From Morchella semilibera (taxonomy: Eukaryota; Ascomycota; Pezizomycetes; Pezizales; Morchellaceae), in NCBI GenBank assembly GCA_009192285.1, contig CM018606.1, positions 372,001 to 436,000 on the forward strand: DNA of 64,000 nucleotides, given 5' to 3'. Each line of letters starts with the position of its first letter. Positions within the stretch are counted from its first letter, which is position 1. The position numbers were made by a program, and so were the translations under genes. The notes beneath the pieces are model-generated. The model saw only the letters and a list, made by a program, of their open reading frames with translations. It made no database searches and was not told the DNA's origin. Of this stretch, positions 22,939 to 35,754 are shown in pieces.

Positions 22939-23608
22939 ATGAAGAGTTTTTATTTGCATCTTTACATTAGCTGTAATGGCCGACGTAACTTGGCGTTAGT
23001 TAGTTAATTAGGGTTAGTTAGGGTTAGTTAGGGTTAGTTACATATATCGTTGAATAATAGAGCTTACTAACCGTATATAGGCTAGTGTCATATCTACTAG
23101 TACATAAATGCACTAGCTTACAAGATTATGCAAGCCTTGGCACCAAGTGGCAGTTATAGCTCACGAAATATCACTCGGATAGTGTAGTTGTGTCAACTGG
23201 CGTATTTGAATTTTCGGAATGCCTGGAGTCGGTAGCAAATCACTCGACTGCCGCGGCTACTTCAGGCACCTATGAGGTCTCCCATTCGACTACCAGTTGG
23301 AATAATATATTAGACACTGCAAGGCCTAGGTGCAAGGCGGCGTCAGTTTATTACCAGCCCACATATTTATATGTATATGCATCGGCTCCCGGGCCCTCCT
23401 AAAAGGTCCGGGCGCCCAATCATGGAAAGCTTAAATACATAGTACCACTCCGGCATTCTCTTTTTCTTATGTACTTACTTAGTACTTACTGAATATCCCC
23501 TACCGGCCCGCCACCCTAGTCCTATATTTATCCATTTACTATTAACTCGTCAGTGCCAGCGAGACTCAACATCCTCTGCCAATCCTTGTTAGGACCTATG
23601 GCACAATA
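22939..23608. other. Spacer with telomere-like repeats
   Basis: Three head-to-tail GGGTTAGTTA units sit at 23011-23040 and a TATCACTCG motif at 23169-23177. No gene was seen. Confidence 0.4.
23011..23040 (+). repeat. Interstitial telomere-like tandem repeat (GGGTTAGTTA)3
   Basis: Three perfect 10-nt units, preceded by TTAGTTAGTTAATTA. The core TTAGGGTTAG resembles the TTAGGG telomere repeat of filamentous fungi, but with every second unit altered. It is too short and irregular to be a true telomere seed and may be a repair scar or chance simple repeat. Confidence 0.6.
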
Positions 23609-23769
23609 GAGTATTTTAGCTGCGCGAGTTTAGCAGAAAGTCCAGCAGGTTGGACAGAAAGTCTAGCTGTTTTAGGAGGTTTGCAGCCGTTCAATCAATA
23701 AGATGTGCAGGACCTTTTGTCGAAGTGCTCGACTTTCTATCCAATTGCAACTCGTGCAGCTAAATACTC
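23609..23769. mobile_element. TA-flanked inverted-repeat element A (161 bp)
   Basis: Left end GAGTATTTTAGCTGCGCGAG then TT. Right end, on the other strand, GAGTATTTAGCTGCACGAG then TT. TA flanks both sides. GAAAGTC lies in the left part and its complement GACTTTC in the right. It abuts element B, separated by only five bases (TAATA). There is no coding capacity. Confidence 0.65.
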
Positions 23770-23774
23770 TAATA

Positions 23775-24060
23775 GAGGGATTCTGCAACTTCCGTTAGCT
23801 ATCGGTGACTCAGGTAATGAAGTTCCCTGAAGTGCAACAAGCGGGCAGTTGCCAAATGATTTTCTGCTGTTTAGGGATCGCTATTGTGCCAAGTCAGCTA
23901 TTGTCATGGTAGAGCCCTGAAAAATCTTCCGGCATCTCTCCGCTATCCTAAAGCTTCCGCCATTGATTTCCGGCATCTGGTTGTGATCCAGTCACAGATA
24001 CTCATGGCAACAACCTAAAAAAGATCCGCACAGTCGATACCGGGCGTTGCAGAATCCCTC
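23775..24060. mobile_element. TA-flanked inverted-repeat element B (286 bp)
   Basis: Terminal repeats of at least 15 perfect nt (GAGGGATTCTGCAAC and its complement), followed by the looser TTCCG/CGGGC. TA lies immediately outside both ends. The interior includes CTATTGTGCC at 23881-23890, the complement of GGCACAATAG just left of element A. It is non-autonomous. Confidence 0.7.
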
Positions 24061-24269
24061 TAATAGCAGTTGTTAAGCCACCTTATTCTTTCCGTCAGAA
24101 AAGAGATAGGGATGCAAATATACATTTGACCCTTGAACATTGTGATATGAAATCATGAGATATCACTCGGATCAAGATTCAAACCTACGGGTACTTACAT
24201 TTGTAGGTGTAGATATCTTCCCATCAGCATCCGAATAACCACTAGAGAAAAATGAAGGATAACATATTA

Positions 24270-24401
24270 GAGCGTTTTGGCAACACCCAAATTCCCAAAT
24301 TTTGAGCTCAAACCTTGAGCCCAATTGGCAGGCTATCCACACCAAAAACCGGTCTCCAAGAACTGAAAATTTAGACTGAGAAGTTGGTTGCCAAAGCGCT
24401 C
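24270..24401. mobile_element. TA-flanked inverted-repeat element C (132 bp)
   Basis: Ends GAGCGTTTTGGCAAC (left) and GTTGCCAAAGCGCTC (right), flanked by TA. The terminal pattern GAG-N2-3-TTYTG-GCAAC resembles element B, which suggests related transposase recognition. There is no coding capacity. Confidence 0.65.
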
Positions 24402-27400
24402 TATTCAAAGTAAAACTCAAGGTGTTCGTTGTAATAAATAAAAGGGGGCAAACTGTGACCTGAGAAGAATAGGCAATTAAACACAAGAAAGCCGGCGACG
24501 GCCACACAGCTGGAACTCTACCCATAATTTATACAATCCTCCCGGATTCGCCTACAGGAGAGTCCTCCTAGAATTGAGATGTTTAAAATACCACTGCTTC
24601 TAGTTATACCATATATATCTCAGAAGAGGAAAAACGTGATTTCCCCCTAAAATAGTTGAGATTTCTGATTATCTCTTGACTCCATACTGTGATTTCTGTA
24701 TTAGTTCCCGGTGTACTTGTCAATTACAACTGGTAAGCCCGTTGAGTAGTAAGGTGAGGTAGAGTGGCAGGGTCTTATACAAGCTAAGGGTTGGAGCGCC
24801 CCTCTAGCGCCCCAATGTCAAGTCGATTCACAGTCAATCCCAGTGAGACAAATGGTATAGAGTATTCTGTTTAGTGACTCATACTCTGTGGTAGTACTTG
24901 TGTATGGCAAAAACCGCCATTTTATTAGACCTATAGGGTGCAGTTGATCGCCATAAAGCAAATGACAACGATAGTAGTTCAACTCCTACCCACAGGGTTC
25001 CTTTTTTATTTTTTATTCTGTTTCTTTTTGTGCTCAGATGCCCAGTAGAAGCTGTCAGCGTCGTGAAACCAACGCAGATAAACGAAGGAAATGATTGGTT
25101 CAACACTCGGGATTCACAACTTGAGGTGCAGTTGACTGGTTTATTATAGAACTTTGTAGTTAGAGCTTAGAGGGCGGACTCTTAATTATATGTTCATGAA
25201 TTCATGACACCCGGCCGAGCTTTCTACAGAAAACGCTACCAATACTTATCCTTCATGAAGGGTTTCCACTGTTTGCTATAGGTTGGATTTGGTGAGCCTA
25301 GAAAACGCGGTTCGACGTTAGAACGGTTGGAGCGACTTCTTTTGTGGCTCGCCGCAAAAGTGTGAGAGGTATTTCCTTACTCGAGGCCCTATGAGCCCGC
25401 TCTGTTGGGGTAGTCGTAGATGCTGTGGCACGTATACGTTATACACACTTAAATAGCTACCAGCCCGATGTTTGATTTTCAATTGAATCCAACTTCTGGC
25501 TCGAGTTGTTACCTTTCGAGGTGCGCCTTCACTCTACATCATATGGATTGTTTAATTTGGCGGCAAATGTTTCTCTATCTGCATGCATTATCGAGGAATA
25601 TACACACTTACTGGGCAAGAATTCCTTAGATCTACAATTAAGGATCCTCTTACATCTTCTACCGCGAATATAGCTATACTTTGAACTCATCGAATGCGTG
25701 TTTGTCTTTCACTGCTCAAATCTATAGCACCTCTGGGGCATGTGGTTTATTGACTGGTAAGATTAATGGCCTAGGACGGAAATATTAAATGAGCCAACCC
25801 GGGCCCAAAGTTGAATGCGGCTTAGCCTAGGAAAGCCTCAGTGAAAAGGTCCGGGTATTGTAGGCCAGTAGTCTATCCTAGTCTCTCGGAGACAACCAAA
25901 CTCCGTTTCCAGCTTTGATAATGATGTGGTTAATAGACTTGCTTATTTGCTGTCTATAACCTTCAAAAAGCGGGACTGGGATCCTGCGGATATGTCCTCG
26001 TTTGTATTGAAAAAAAATAACTGCTTTTTAGATCTATAGACCTATAGCTAAACTAGGTGTGTATCACCCGCTGGAAGGTCTCCGGGACACCCAGACCTTG
26101 TGGTAGCTCCTAGGGCCACCTTGAGAACAGTGGAGAGGGTAGCACCAAACTCGGTAGTTGGTCGCAGAGCCTGAGCAATTTTGAAATCCCCTAGTTTCGC
26201 AGTATTTTAAAGATAGCTTTGGGGTCCTTTGTGGGGGGTATGCGAGGTTCTAGTAGTATGTAAGTACCGCATATCGAATCCTAAACTATTGCATCATTAA
26301 CTGATCCAAGGAAACGGGGGAGCACTTAAGTGGGTTCAGGAATGTTAGACTCTCTGCGAATATGGGAATCGTGACCCGAAACTACGTCATACCGAAGACG
26401 ACCTGGACCACCTAAATTTGAAGCACTGCGTACAAAACATTTGTGCAGCAATAACCATTTGCTGTAGGTTGCCAACAAACTTTTTGGTTAAGCTCACGAG
26501 TGATCGCGCGTGACGCAAATTCTATCGTGTTCAAGGCAGAAGTGTACTACCATAAATGAAGGCGTAAGATATAAATACCGGCTCGCGGGTCAAAGGTGTC
26601 CCATGCAAAGCTAAACGTTGCTGGGTGCATCTGCAGTATTCACGGACTTGGCCTCCCAAAACCTAGCTTCTACCCCCACACGGATCGAGTGCTCCCGTTC
26701 GATGTTGGAATCAGTCGAAAAGTTAATTGACGTTGCTCGATTCCTAGTCGTAATAATATAAATGTCTCAAATTTGGATGTCATATTTCTCTGTACGACCA
26801 GGACGCCTAAAAGCGGCTATGCCTCTCTTGTTACACACCAAAGAGCGAGGTTGTTGACACATACCCCAGAGCAAGAATCATGGCGTCGTCCTTTTAGAAA
26901 TTGTGGCTGGCGAGTGTTTCAACTCGCCGGCTTGTACTCCAATAGGCCCTAAAGCTAAGTATGTAGGTTTTAGATCTGGGTGTGACACCTTAAATTCCCG
27001 TGGCGAACTGCGTCTCTTTTCATATTTTATTTTGGGAGGAGAAATCTGAACCTACCCCCCCCCCCTCAAATTCAGATTCAAGACTAGACCTAGAAGGCCA
27101 TTTTCTAAATAATCTTATTGCATCCAGACCTCTACGGGAAGTCACGTGCACCATCAGTGGATAACATTCTAATAAGCCGTGCATATTGTGAAGCCAAAGA
27201 CTGGCAACTCTTTTCAATATGTACTAGTGTGGGTACGGGTGCAACTCAGTGGCGTTGATTTAGGGCTTGCAGCTTGCCAATATTGCCCCAGCCATCATGC
27301 ACAGAAGTGCGCCCCCAATATGCCGGCAAAGTCTCGGCGTTCTTTACTCGATAACAATTAAAAATGAGCGCGCACGTGGCTTCAGATTTAAAATGTAGAT

Positions 27401-30400
27401 ACAGTAGAAGAGAAATTTTTGTTGTGTAACGACGCCAGAGCATCGTGCAATGAAAGATATGGTACAATACAGTTGCACCTCACTAGAAGAAACGCCAAGT
27501 TGGAGGCTAGTTTCCGTCCCTTATAGCAAAATCCGGCCACAAAATCAATCTTGGTCAGAACCCTTAGTGTATATGTATCCTGTGTATTGTTTCTTACAGT
27601 AAGGTTTTTCTTATAGCGGGGTGTAGCTGTATATATCCTGTTTTGCCCACATATAAAGGCTTAGAGGTAGACAATGTGAAGTGAGAAAGAATACATCAGG
27701 TCATATATATATATTACCTTGATATATCGGTGCTCTAATACATAATCGCTCATCTGAAACGGTATACCGGCGTTGAGTCTCGAAATAAGAACCCGGGTTT
27801 AATGCAAAAGGTGGTGGCAAGACGTAATTATAAAGCAACCAATCAGACGGCTTAGATTTCACCTTTGAACCTGGACTATTCTTCTGGGAACTGACAGTAC
27901 TTTTATATAATTATATTTCAGGGATTGATGCATGTAGCCTTTGTCGTAGGAGTTATGTTCTTTCTCCATCATGCAGCGCTATGTCAATTTTCACTTAGAT
28001 ATAGTGACCCAAGTTATCGGACCAACGTCACTAGGCCGCTATATAGCTATCATTTCAATTGGCTATGGTGTAATTTGTACACATGATTTGATAGCTATTG
28101 TAGGATAAGGGTATATAAATGATCACGAGATCTCCCATATATACTTATACCCGCAAGTAGGCTTTTTTCGGAGTTAAAAATCAGACACACAACCTGATCT
28201 AGCCGGAGGACCATATTAGTTGGTCAGTTCCCCTCAGAAAGACAATAGACTAGGCGCAACGACCCCATACATGCCGTATAGTCATCTATCAGTACTAGTA
28301 CATTCAACCATATCTACTAAAATTGGCTGGGTTCTCCTCGGTGGAGTTTGTAGTGGTAGAGTCCATATAAGCTAGGAAATATGCTGTAATTGATCTTGCA
28401 CCTAACACAGCAATGGTAAAGTCAGGATTTATATATGTGTGTGTGGCTCAGAGATCTTAGCAGCCAGCAGTTCCCCAAGCTTGGCAATGCACCATATTTA
28501 CAACCCCAGCCATCTCCTTCCTATGCAGCCAACGGTATCTCTTGGATCTCTCGAGTAAGCTATATTTCCGTCTAGCTTCCTATTTTGACTGTTGGGAGAG
28601 AATCCCATTGGGTCGATCGCCAATAGTACATCCCTTCAACCCCCACTAATTCTAAACTTCCCCGCTCCCGACAGTGGCCATGGCCGTGGGTGATCAAGCT
28701 TTTTGCAAGGGAGTGGGAAAGCTAGGAACGATCGAGACTGAATATATGTGGCGCAGTAAGAGTTTCTGGCAATCTAACAAGGATGATATACCTAAGGAAA
28801 ACGATGTTATCCGGCCAGCGTTGAAATGCGGGGAAGTTTTGGTTCCTGAATTTGTGTTTCCGCAGCTAGATGAGGGTCATCAGGCCACCTCCATCCGAAG
28901 GTTTAACTCATATAGGAGGCACAGTACATACCTAAATAGGGTTGTTAGATACACCATGTTGATCATTTCAGCTATTGGGCTCCTTGAAACGTCTGGCAAG
29001 ATCCAAATTATAGCCAGAAGTTGCTGTATATATTTTATTGAGGGTCATAATCCCTAGGAGGGTGAAGTTTGTTAATCTGGTAATTTAGGGTCCCTCTATG
29101 ATACTATCGCAGTTATCTTTTGATCTAATTTCTCCTACGTAAGAGGTACTATTCCTCAATTGTCTCAAAATAATGGAGCAGATAATATATAGTGGTTTAA
29201 TGCAGATACTCCCAGGATGTGCTTATATATTTATACCTTGGACGCTGAAATTCTAACTACAGTTGCTGTGTACCCTTCGGTAAAGATTCGGCCCTTGAGA
29301 AATTTGAAGCTAACGAGGAGTGAAATATCCGTGACCATACTTCTTTGGGGGGCCAATGATAACGAAGGAGGATAAATCAAATCCATGCGCTGCCGTAGGC
29401 TATCAATCAAAATATCTTTGAGCGAGCCGTTAATAAAAGGATAGATTCGCTAAGTATCTGAAATAATTTTATCCAAGGCCAGTGTTGCGCCTTTGGGTCT
29501 TTTGTGGTACTGCTTAGGCCCACTGAGGTTAGTTCTTTGGTTCAGGAACATCTATATTCACCCGAGCACCAAATGTTGTTGCCGGAATAACCAATGAGAC
29601 AGGGGATGGAGTATATCTTGTACTTAGTCTCTGTATGTAAATGATCTCAGGTATATACCCCAGGCAAACATTGGCAGATAGGCAATCCACAACCTCCGAA
29701 AGGCTGATATTGATCAAGTCCAGATGTACCGCGTCATGCTAGCGATATATGTATTTAATCTAAATCAGTTCGTCTCAACCGTATAAGTAATTTACTGAAG
29801 TGAGAGATTGTCATCTGGCCTGCCTTGAACAATTCGAAGATCTTAATATAGCCTGTGACGTATGTTAATAGTGATTGCTGGTGTAAGTACATATGTATGT
29901 ATCCACCTCATCGCATCTGATCTTAGTACTGGTGTTTGTTATGCAGTGATTCCAGCTAAAGCTAGTACTTGGATTCGTTTTCACATGTGCCAAGACCTAA
30001 ATACTGGAGCTTTAAACTCGGCTTTCTGCCACAAGGCAAGCCCGGCTACCCTAAAAGAAACAAACAACCCCGGTGCCGGATAAAAGCTACATATTTAACA
30101 AAAGCAAAAAATGTGGGTACTTACGGAGAAACAAAACAAAATAGGAAATGTGCAGCGGTCCTGCTACATAGCCGTGGTCTCGACACAGAGCCGCGGCTAT
30201 CTGGTCATGTACGAGTAGGTACAAGTATGTAGTCAAAACCAGCCTTGTATAAACAGATGATTGACAGGAGGAGCCCTTGGGGTGGGGCAAAAAAAAAGGA
30301 AAGCTTTAGCCAATAAGGAGCATCAGTAGGGAATGCGTTTCGAGAGTGAGGAGTACCAGGTTCTGGGAAGAGTAGCGAGTAAAGATTGGCCATGGAATCA

Positions 30401-31976
30401 TATGTGCCAGTAGGAGTTCTACATACGAAGGGTGTGTTGGGTTTCTTGTCTAAGGTGCAAATGTCGGGGATTTTCCAACACCCCCCACACTGAAGTATTG
30501 GCCCCAAGAGAGAAAATTCACAAGCACCTTCCAAATTCAAGAGTCATCGAAGAAGCTTATCTCGATGGAAGAAGAATGTCAATCTCGAAAAGTTCTACAA
30601 AAATACAACGCCTGATCAAGATCATGCAAGGCTGCAACTTGACGGATTGGAGGGAGGAAATATTACCCCCTGCCCGACAGCCGGGAATACCAAGTTGTCG
30701 GGATGGCTAACTAGTTCTAGAAAAATAGTCCTCCACATCTCGCTGGTGGTTAACCGCAAAGAAGTGCGGCTGGGTCTTTTGAAATCTTGGACAATCCCGA
30801 AATCTCGGTAATATGGGAGAGGCCATTTCGCCCTCGTCTCCTAAAGAATTTGAGGATATGAACAAAGCACGTTTTGTCGTAGGGGAAGTCGAAACGAGAC
30901 TAAAGGTCGCCAACGCAGTTTACAGCGGAAGTTTCAGGCAACTTTGGGCTCATAACAGTCAATAATAAGTACAAAGCTACATGTACCCACTGCACCTGAC
31001 CATGAAGCTTATTACTTAGCGGAAGAGGAGGATAGGGGACGAAGATCTTGTCATCCAGAAATTAAAGGGTATATCAACGATAGGTTCCTAGATATCCACG
31101 CATGAAACGGTGCAATCTTAGGACCCGACAGTAAGAACCATTTGAGCTTGACACATTTGAGGCTCACAGCGGAGAGAGTGAGTTATGGGAGAGAAAGTCT
31201 GGATCACCAATTAGACTGGCGAATGAGAATTGAAAGAACCCTTACGTAACTGTTCCACTACCTGCCCTTCTGAGCGATAACGTTTCTTATCACTGGATCA
31301 TCGTTAAAGTGGTGGGTGGAAATCTCGGCGAATTCTACCACTTGCACTGCCTGTGCAGCATGGACAGAAAAAGGTAAGGCTAGACGTAGGTAGTCAAAAT
31401 AGACGAGTGCTTGAGAGGGGGAAGACGAATAATCCTTTCCCAAAGAACCTCCAGCCTTTGGGGTAGCAAAATATCTTTCGTTGGCTCTATCAGATACCCT
31501 CTAGCTGACCTGAATCGATCCCATAGCAAAAAGAAAGAAGAGGAAGAAGGAAAAAAAAAAAAAAAAAAAAGAGAAAAAGGAAACGCCACGATTTCAGTTC
31601 CAGGAACCACAAACTCGAGAAGAGAGTTCATACTCGAAAGCGGGCTCCAAGACCATAACGATTGACCAGCTGTCTGACCGAATCCCCTGCAAAAGGCAAC
31701 GTCGGTGATATCTAATCTGCTGACTTTGGGGCTCAGAAGGAATTGCTTCTTCCTTTCCCTTTCCTTCTTCTCTCCCTTCTCTTCACTTAGTCGTCTACAT
31801 CTTCTACTCATCCTCTCATCTACCTCCACTTTTATTCATCCGATCTTGTCTAATACGGATAGCTGCTGATCTCTACTGCACTTTCCCGTATCCCCTCGAG
31901 ATCCCATTCAAACGCCTTATGGAACGATAAAAAAAAAATTCGCCCCCTCCTCCACCAGCCTTCACAAACATTCGCA
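24402..31976. other. Gene-free region, 7.5 kb
   Basis: No gene, tRNA or element with clear ends was recognised on either strand. Small items are a GGCGAGT/ACTCGCC hairpin near 26908-26927, a weak TA-flanked inverted pair around GGTGCAACT near 27240 and 27465, TACATGTA at 30978-30985, and an A-tract at about 31551-31570. Open frames up to 127 codons (for example 28674-29057) lack domains and ATG support. The last 250 nt are pyrimidine-rich and probably form the leader of the zinc-cluster gene. Confidence 0.4.
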
Positions 31977-34900
31977 ATGACTACAAAGTCCATCTCATCG
32001 AATTCAAATAACACTTCCGGCGTACACAAGCGCCGTCGCCGTGCAACAAATGACGATGGCGCCCATGCCCACGTAGCGAGCGCCTCGCCACCACCTGCCC
32101 CCGCTCAGAAGCCATCGCCGACGACCACTTCCGGTGCTGGCGGAGGGTCCTCCTCGTTCAGAAACGTGAGTGCGTGTAATCGTTGCCGTCTGCGAAAGAA
32201 TCGCTGCGACCAGAGACTTCCAGCTTGCCTGTCCTGCGAAAAGGCCGGGGTGAAATGTGTGGGGTACGACCCGATTACTAAGAGAGAGATACCTCGAAGG
32301 TGGGTAGTATTCTTACTCTACTATTATTATTATGCCCCTGATGATCCGGGGACTTCGATTGTTTCGTATCTACTCTCCCCTCGATTGCGGATTTACGGAG
32401 ACCCCCGTGCTGAACCAACCCGGAGGTGATCTGAGCAGTTACGTGCACTATCTTGAGACCCGATCGGCATACCTGGAGTCATTGTTGACCGCGAACAACA
32501 TTCCATTTTCTCCAGCAGAATCATTCCCAGATCTCGCCCCGCCCCCACCGCCTACAGTAATCACTACCCCCACTACAGCGACATCAACTGCCGCCCCAGA
32601 TTTTCCACCCCCACTATGTCCTCAGCAACCCCAGCCGCCCATCGATCCGGCCCTGACCAACATCGAGGTCCCCCAAATCGCTGTTCCAGAGCCAAAACTC
32701 AAGCGCGAAAGATCACCGCAAAACCCAGATTCATTGGAGGAAAAGAAGCTAGACAACCTTGTTTCTGATATCGGGCTTGTATCGTTCGCTGGTGCGAGCG
32801 ACCCGAGATACCTTGGCTCTGTCTCCGGCATTTCGTTTGCAAGAGTGGTATTTGCAGCAGTAAAAAGCAGTGCAACAGGTAATAGCAACAACGACCAAAA
32901 TAGCACAGCAGCCGATGGTGTGGCTGGAGCCAGAAGAAATAGACCTAGAATTGGTTCGAGCACACGAATTCGCGGTGCGAGAGGACTTGGGATTGGGGCT
33001 TCTGGAGCTTCTGGGAAAGAAGAAGACTTGGACCCAGATGATGATGAAGATACGCAGATGAGGGATTCTTTTTTTGGGCTTCACACAAAACCTACTATTA
33101 CACCTGCACCATTTCCCACCAGAGCATTGGCCCAGAGACTGGTCAATCGGTATTTTGAGTATGCAAACCCTCAAATACCCATATTGCATATAGGAGAGTT
33201 TGATGGGGTTTTAGACAGGATATACGGCACGGGAGATAAAAAGCTCAATGAAGGTGCCTATGGAGGCAGTCCTAAGGAGAAATATATGGTTAACATAGTG
33301 TGTGCTATTGGCGCGGGGATATTTCTGAAAGGACCTGATGAATTATCAGATGCGGAGGAGTCGGAGGATGAAATGAAGGACGAAGGCGGATATGGGTCGC
33401 CCAAAGTGAAGACAGAAACAGGGAATAGGAGAAAAGGACAAACTTATTACGAGCCAGAACAATACCATGCAGCAGCTGTTCTCCATCTTGAAACCTTCCT
33501 AAGTCAAAGTAAAGGCGGGTTAGAAGAACTTCAGGCAGTTTTATTATTGGCTGGGTATGCTCTATTAAGACCAGTTTCCCCTGGGCTGTGGTATATTGTG
33601 GGAGTTGCTTTGCGTCTAGCGGTGGATCTTGGGTTGCATTATGAGGATTCAGATGCCAAGGAAGTAAAAAAGGACGGGAAAGAAGGTAGGAGGGAATGGT
33701 CAAGAGAGTTACGGCGAAGACTATGGTGGTGTGTATATAGCCTGGACAGGCTAGTAAGCACATGTGTTGGAAGGCCTTTTGGAATAGCCGATGAGGTCAT
33801 TAGCACCAAGGTACATGCCATCTTTCCCCTAACTGAAATTGTTAATTGTGTTAACTTGGAGTTATGTTTAGTTCCCTTCGATACTCGGCGATCAATATAT
33901 TCATCCAAATAAAGGAATAACCCCGCCTTCACCCGGTAAAGAGTTGCCGTCATACAAGCTCATAGCACATCATTACTTCCGCCTGCGTCTCTTACAGTCT
34001 GAGATACTGCAGGTTCTACAACAGCAATCCCATTCATTTTCATTCACTTCTTCAAATGCAACAGCGAATCCATGCGTAAACCCGCCTTTACCGACTAGTC
34101 CACTAAGACAGAACGAAGATTACCCAGCACATCATCCATACCATCTCCAAACGCCATACTTAAGGGGGTTCAAGACGGTTCAGTGCTGGCACAAAGACAT
34201 TGACCGCCGTCTAAAAGAATGGATGGATTCTTCACCCAAAACGAAAGATGAAACGGGGGTATCGTTTTCTCTGGAGTTCCTAGAATTGAATTACTGGCAG
34301 ACGAAGATTATGCTTTATCGGCCGTGCCTATCGGTTCCTGTCTTGCTTGCGGGTGAGCTGGGAGGGAGCGGAAGTTCTGCTAGAGGACGGGCGGCAGAAC
34401 GAGGTCTAGGTGGTAAAAAGGATAGAGTAGAGAGGGCAGAAGAAGAGGAAAGGGTTTATCTTGTTGTTGCTGAGGCTGGTAGCAAAGTATTAAGACTTTA
34501 CAGGCACTTACATAGAGTACATCAAGTAAACTACACGTTTTTGGCTACTCATCATCTTTTTATGGCTGGTAAATGACCACCTCTAAGTACACTTAACACC
34601 CTAAAGCTTTACTAATAAGAGTAGGAATCTCATTTCTTTATGCTATATGGCACTCGCCCCTGGTCAGGTCCCGACTCTCCATGGATGAGGTCGATTTTAC
34701 AATATTGGCCGCTACTTCTGTTTTAGGCGACCTAGTCAATAAATGCCCGCCCGCAGAAGCTTGTCGAGATGCGTTTGAACGAATGTCGAGAGCTACAGTA
34801 CAGATGTGTTTAGCAGGGAAAAGAGGACCAATAAATAAAATCATGCCTTCAGGAACATTGACTCATCATACAGGTGTATCAGGAGCAACCGGAATGACTG

Positions 34901-35754
34901 CTGGGATGCAGACAAAGATACAGGGGATGACTCCGTTTCAACATGAAGGTGGAGAAGGTGAAGATATGGAAGAAATTGAAGAGCAGGGAGAAGATATCAA
35001 ATTTCCCGATATAAGCTCGATGGTGTTCAAAAACGAGTACTCTTCAGAATTTTCTCAGATGCACCATCAACATCCACACCAACGGCATAACAGAAACGGA
35101 TATTCCACGGCCCAGCAACAACAAAGCCTAGCCCAGCAACGACGGAGAGAGGTGATACATTTCGACGACGGGTTCAGGGATCTTTTTACTACAGCTTCAG
35201 CAGGGACTCGTTACTCCAACAATAGCAGAACTAACAATAATGCTCACCCGCATGCCCAGCAGCACCAACAGCCTTCTCCCCAGCAGCAATATGGTTTATC
35301 ACCTACAAATCAAGCTGAATCAATCCAACAAACGGCTTTCCACCCTCCATTGTCATATAGCAGTGCGGAGCAAATGTCACCACATTTACCGCACTCTCCA
35401 CATCCCCACCCACAACAGCACCAGAATATATGGAATAAGCACCAAAACCATGTAACGCACTCATCAGCTGGTTCATCTCCACCCATCCTTGCAGGACCTG
35501 GCTTGCCATGTTCAGGGCTGGTCAGCGAAGGCGAAGAAATAATGATAGACCCGCAGTTGCAGTACCCAATGGACGGCATGCCGTGGGGAAATCTGGACAT
35601 GGGTACGTTTGGATTAGGAGCCCTGGATTGGGAAGGCGACAGCTGGAGTGATAGTGGCAGTGCTGCAGGTGGGATCGGTGGTAGCAGCGGTAACCCGGGC
35701 GGCATGGATTTGTTTGATGGGTTTTTCTTTGGAGGCGGGGGTGCAGGGCATTAG
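31977..35754 (+). CDS. Zn2Cys6 transcription factor, PPR1-type, with Fungal_trans domain
   Basis: Four exons: 31977-32299, 32439-33810, 33872-34568 and 34625-35754, giving 1173 residues. The introns are 139, 61 and 56 nt. Each join restores a conserved family segment (PRSYVHYLETR, STKFPSILGDQY, HLFMAGISFLYAIW). The binuclear zinc cluster is C67-x2-C70-x6-C77-x6-C84-x2-C87-x6-C94. It is followed by YDPITKREIPRSYVHYLE, a linker and short coiled coil as in yeast Ppr1, so DNA binding as a dimer to CGG half-sites is expected. A Pro-rich linker follows, then the Fungal_trans regulatory domain from about 336 (NRYFEYANPQIPILHIGEFD) through RPFGIADEV near 553. The C-terminal third is acidic and then Gln/His/Ser-rich, ending in a Gly-rich stretch, and is a likely activation region. 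The target pathway is not evident from neighbours. Confidence 0.9.

Noticed and set aside
24938-25133. Direct repeat of GGTGCAGTTGA
   Set aside because: Eleven nucleotides repeated once, with no extended similarity. May be chance or an old element end.
27230-27486. Possible TA-flanked element with GGTGCAACT ends
   Set aside because: The inverted match is only about 10 nt and the outer bases disagree; too weak compared with the other elements.
28674-29057. 127-codon open frame on the plus strand
   Set aside because: It starts at GTG, has no recognisable domain, no splice signals and no neighbouring gene context. It is within the length expected by chance in 7.5 kb of gene-free DNA.
30432-30710. 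92-codon plus-strand frame and the opposing 111-codon minus-strand frame
   Set aside because: Mutually overlapping, no domain, no splice context; probably chance frames.
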